A stretch of 64,000 nucleotides of DNA from Actinophytocola sp963825445 (lineage in GTDB: Bacteria; Actinomycetota; Actinomycetes; Mycobacteriales; Pseudonocardiaceae), in contig CAWGTM010000040.1 in NCBI GenBank assembly GCA_963825445.1, positions 248,001 to 312,000 of the forward strand, read 5' to 3'. The notes below the pieces were generated by a model, which saw only the letters and a program-made list of their open reading frames with translations, was not told the DNA's origin and ran no database searches. The position numbers were made by a program, and so were the translations under genes. Of the stretch, positions 63,286-64,000 are shown piece by piece (position 1 is the stretch's first letter; each line of letters begins with the position of its first letter).

Positions 63286-64000
63286 CTGGGTACGTGACGA
63301 TCTCCATCCCTCATGAGTTCGCTTCTACCTTGAGTGAGGAGGCCGGCGACGACGGCGACCGGTGGTTGACCGGACTGCCCGCGCTCGCCGAGAGCATGCT
63401 CGACCGGTGGGAGTTGACGCTCGACGGCGGGCCCATGCACGGGTTCGCCGGGCTGGTGCTGCCCGTTCGCCGGGTCGACGGCACGCCGGCCGTGTTGAAG
63501 CTGTCCTTCCCCCACGACGAGGCCGAGCACGAGGCACTCGCGTTGTCCACCTGGGACGGTGCGGGAGCGGTTCGGCTGATCGAGCACGACGCCGACGCCT
63601 GGGCGCTGTTGCTCGAGCGGCTCGACCCGGACACCTCGCTGCTCGATGTGCCCATCGACGAGGCGATCGACGTGATCGGTGGCCTGGTCCGGCGGCTCGA
63701 CACGACCGCGCCGCCCAAGCTGCGGTCCATGCGGGACAACGCCGAGCGCTGGGTTACGCGAGTTCTCAGTGGACACCGAGCGTGCCGGACCGCCTGGTCG
63801 ACCGGGCTGTCGGGCCTCTGCCGCGAGCTGGGGCCCGCGGCGGGAGACCGGCTGGTGAACGAGGACCTCCACTACGAGAACGTGCTGCGCGGCACTCGCG
63901 AGCCGTGGCTGCTGATCGACCCGAAGCCCATCGCCGGTGATCTGGAGTTCGGCCTGATTCCGTTGCTGTGGAACAGGATCGACGAGCATCCCGACCTGGA
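63282..64000 (+). CDS. APH(6)/hydroxyurea-type antibiotic phosphotransferase, 3' end outside window
   Basis: The ATG at 63282 overlaps the RHH stop, and a GTG at 63294 is an alternative start (VTISIPHEF). The kinase-fold body has GLVLPVRRVDGTPAVLKLSFPH, ALLLERLDPDTSLL, and the catalytic loop region LVNEDLHYENVL with WLLIDPKPIAGD, the pattern of aminoglycoside/hydroxyurea kinases (PF04655). The frame is open to the window end, but residues encoded at about 63752-63815 look out of frame. The neighbouring frame reads VPDRLVDRAVG there, so two compensating indels are likely. Resistance to streptomycin or hydroxyurea is possible but not shown. Confidence 0.82.
   Translation, partial: MTGYVTISIPHEFASTLSEEAGDDGDRWLTGLPALAESMLDRWELTLDGGPMHGFAGLVLPVRRVDGTPAVLKLSFPHDEAEHEALALSTWDGAGAVRLIEHDADAWALLLERLDPDTSLLDVPIDEAIDVIGGLVRRLDTTAPPKLRSMRDNAERWVTRVLSGHRACRTAWSTGLSGLCRELGPAAGDRLVNEDLHYENVLRGTREPWLLIDPKPIAGDLEFGLIPLLWNRIDEHPDL

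Noticed and set aside
1..64000. tRNA or rRNA genes
   Set aside because: I looked for T-loop and anticodon-arm patterns and saw none. No rRNA-like stretch is present. A covariance search would be decisive.
1..64000. Insertion sequences or prophage genes
   Set aside because: No transposase, integrase, capsid or terminase motif was seen in any frame. The only mobile-like features are the short interspersed repeats.

Overview
The window looks like chromosomal DNA of a high-GC actinomycete, most likely of the family Pseudonocardiaceae. GC content is high, third codon positions are almost all G or C, and GTG/TTG starts and leaderless genes are common. The gene order rplM-rpsI-glmM-...-glmS-nnr-alr-tsaE-...-tsaB-rimI-tsaD next to esx-eccC-eccD-mycP matches the ESX-4 neighbourhood of mycobacteria (Rv3419c to Rv3449 in M. 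tuberculosis). Genus and species cannot be settled from the sequence alone.

Layout. Positions 1-5000 hold a YdcF-like gene, a RidA gene, a small secreted protein, a DUF4873 protein, a sugar-nucleotide epimerase-like protein and the tRNA-t6A/ribosome modification genes tsaD-rimI-tsaB. Positions 5000-10400 form a 5.4 kb accessory block that separates tsaB from tsaE: two HAD phosphatases, a double-MarR regulator opposite a hemerythrin protein, and a TetR regulator opposite a DUF418 membrane protein. Positions 10400-17200 carry tsaE, an alpha/beta hydrolase, alr, nnr and glmS. Between glmS and glmM (18.1-26.7 kb) lies a set of large WXG100-type proteins with Pro-Gly linkers and a recurring 43-residue beta-type module, together with an EspC-like protein and two coiled-coil proteins. 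After glmM-rpsI-rplM comes an ESX-4-type type VII secretion system (30.5-47.4 kb): two Esx proteins, an Hsp70-like secretion-associated protein, EccC, EccD, two tandem mycosins and two PPE-PE-EspG cassettes. No EccB or EccE is visible. The rest (47.5-64 kb) holds a phosphoesterase, a ParB-like protein, a secreted I36-type protein, membrane proteins, a CUT1-type sugar ABC transporter, a stress protein, a tandem-repeat field, an acyl-CoA dehydrogenase, two CoA-ester lyases, an XRE regulator and a phosphotransferase that runs off the end.

Two genome-wide features stand out. First, a family of intergenic repeats (about 1.5, 8.0, 8.1, 10.2, 10.4, 13.6, 13.75 and 49.1 kb) carries a sequence that fits the RecA-independent DNA-damage promoter of actinobacteria (TTGTCRGTG-N8-TANNNT, the PafBC-type promoter). 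Five of the eight copies also have an adjacent DnaA-box-like 9-mer. The same promoter signature lies in front of eccC and in front of one HAD gene. Second, many conserved, normally essential genes (tsaD, tsaB, alr, nnr, glmM, rpsI, eccC) have single-base frameshifts. These are far more likely sequencing or assembly errors than pseudogenes, so all protein ends downstream of a shift are approximate.
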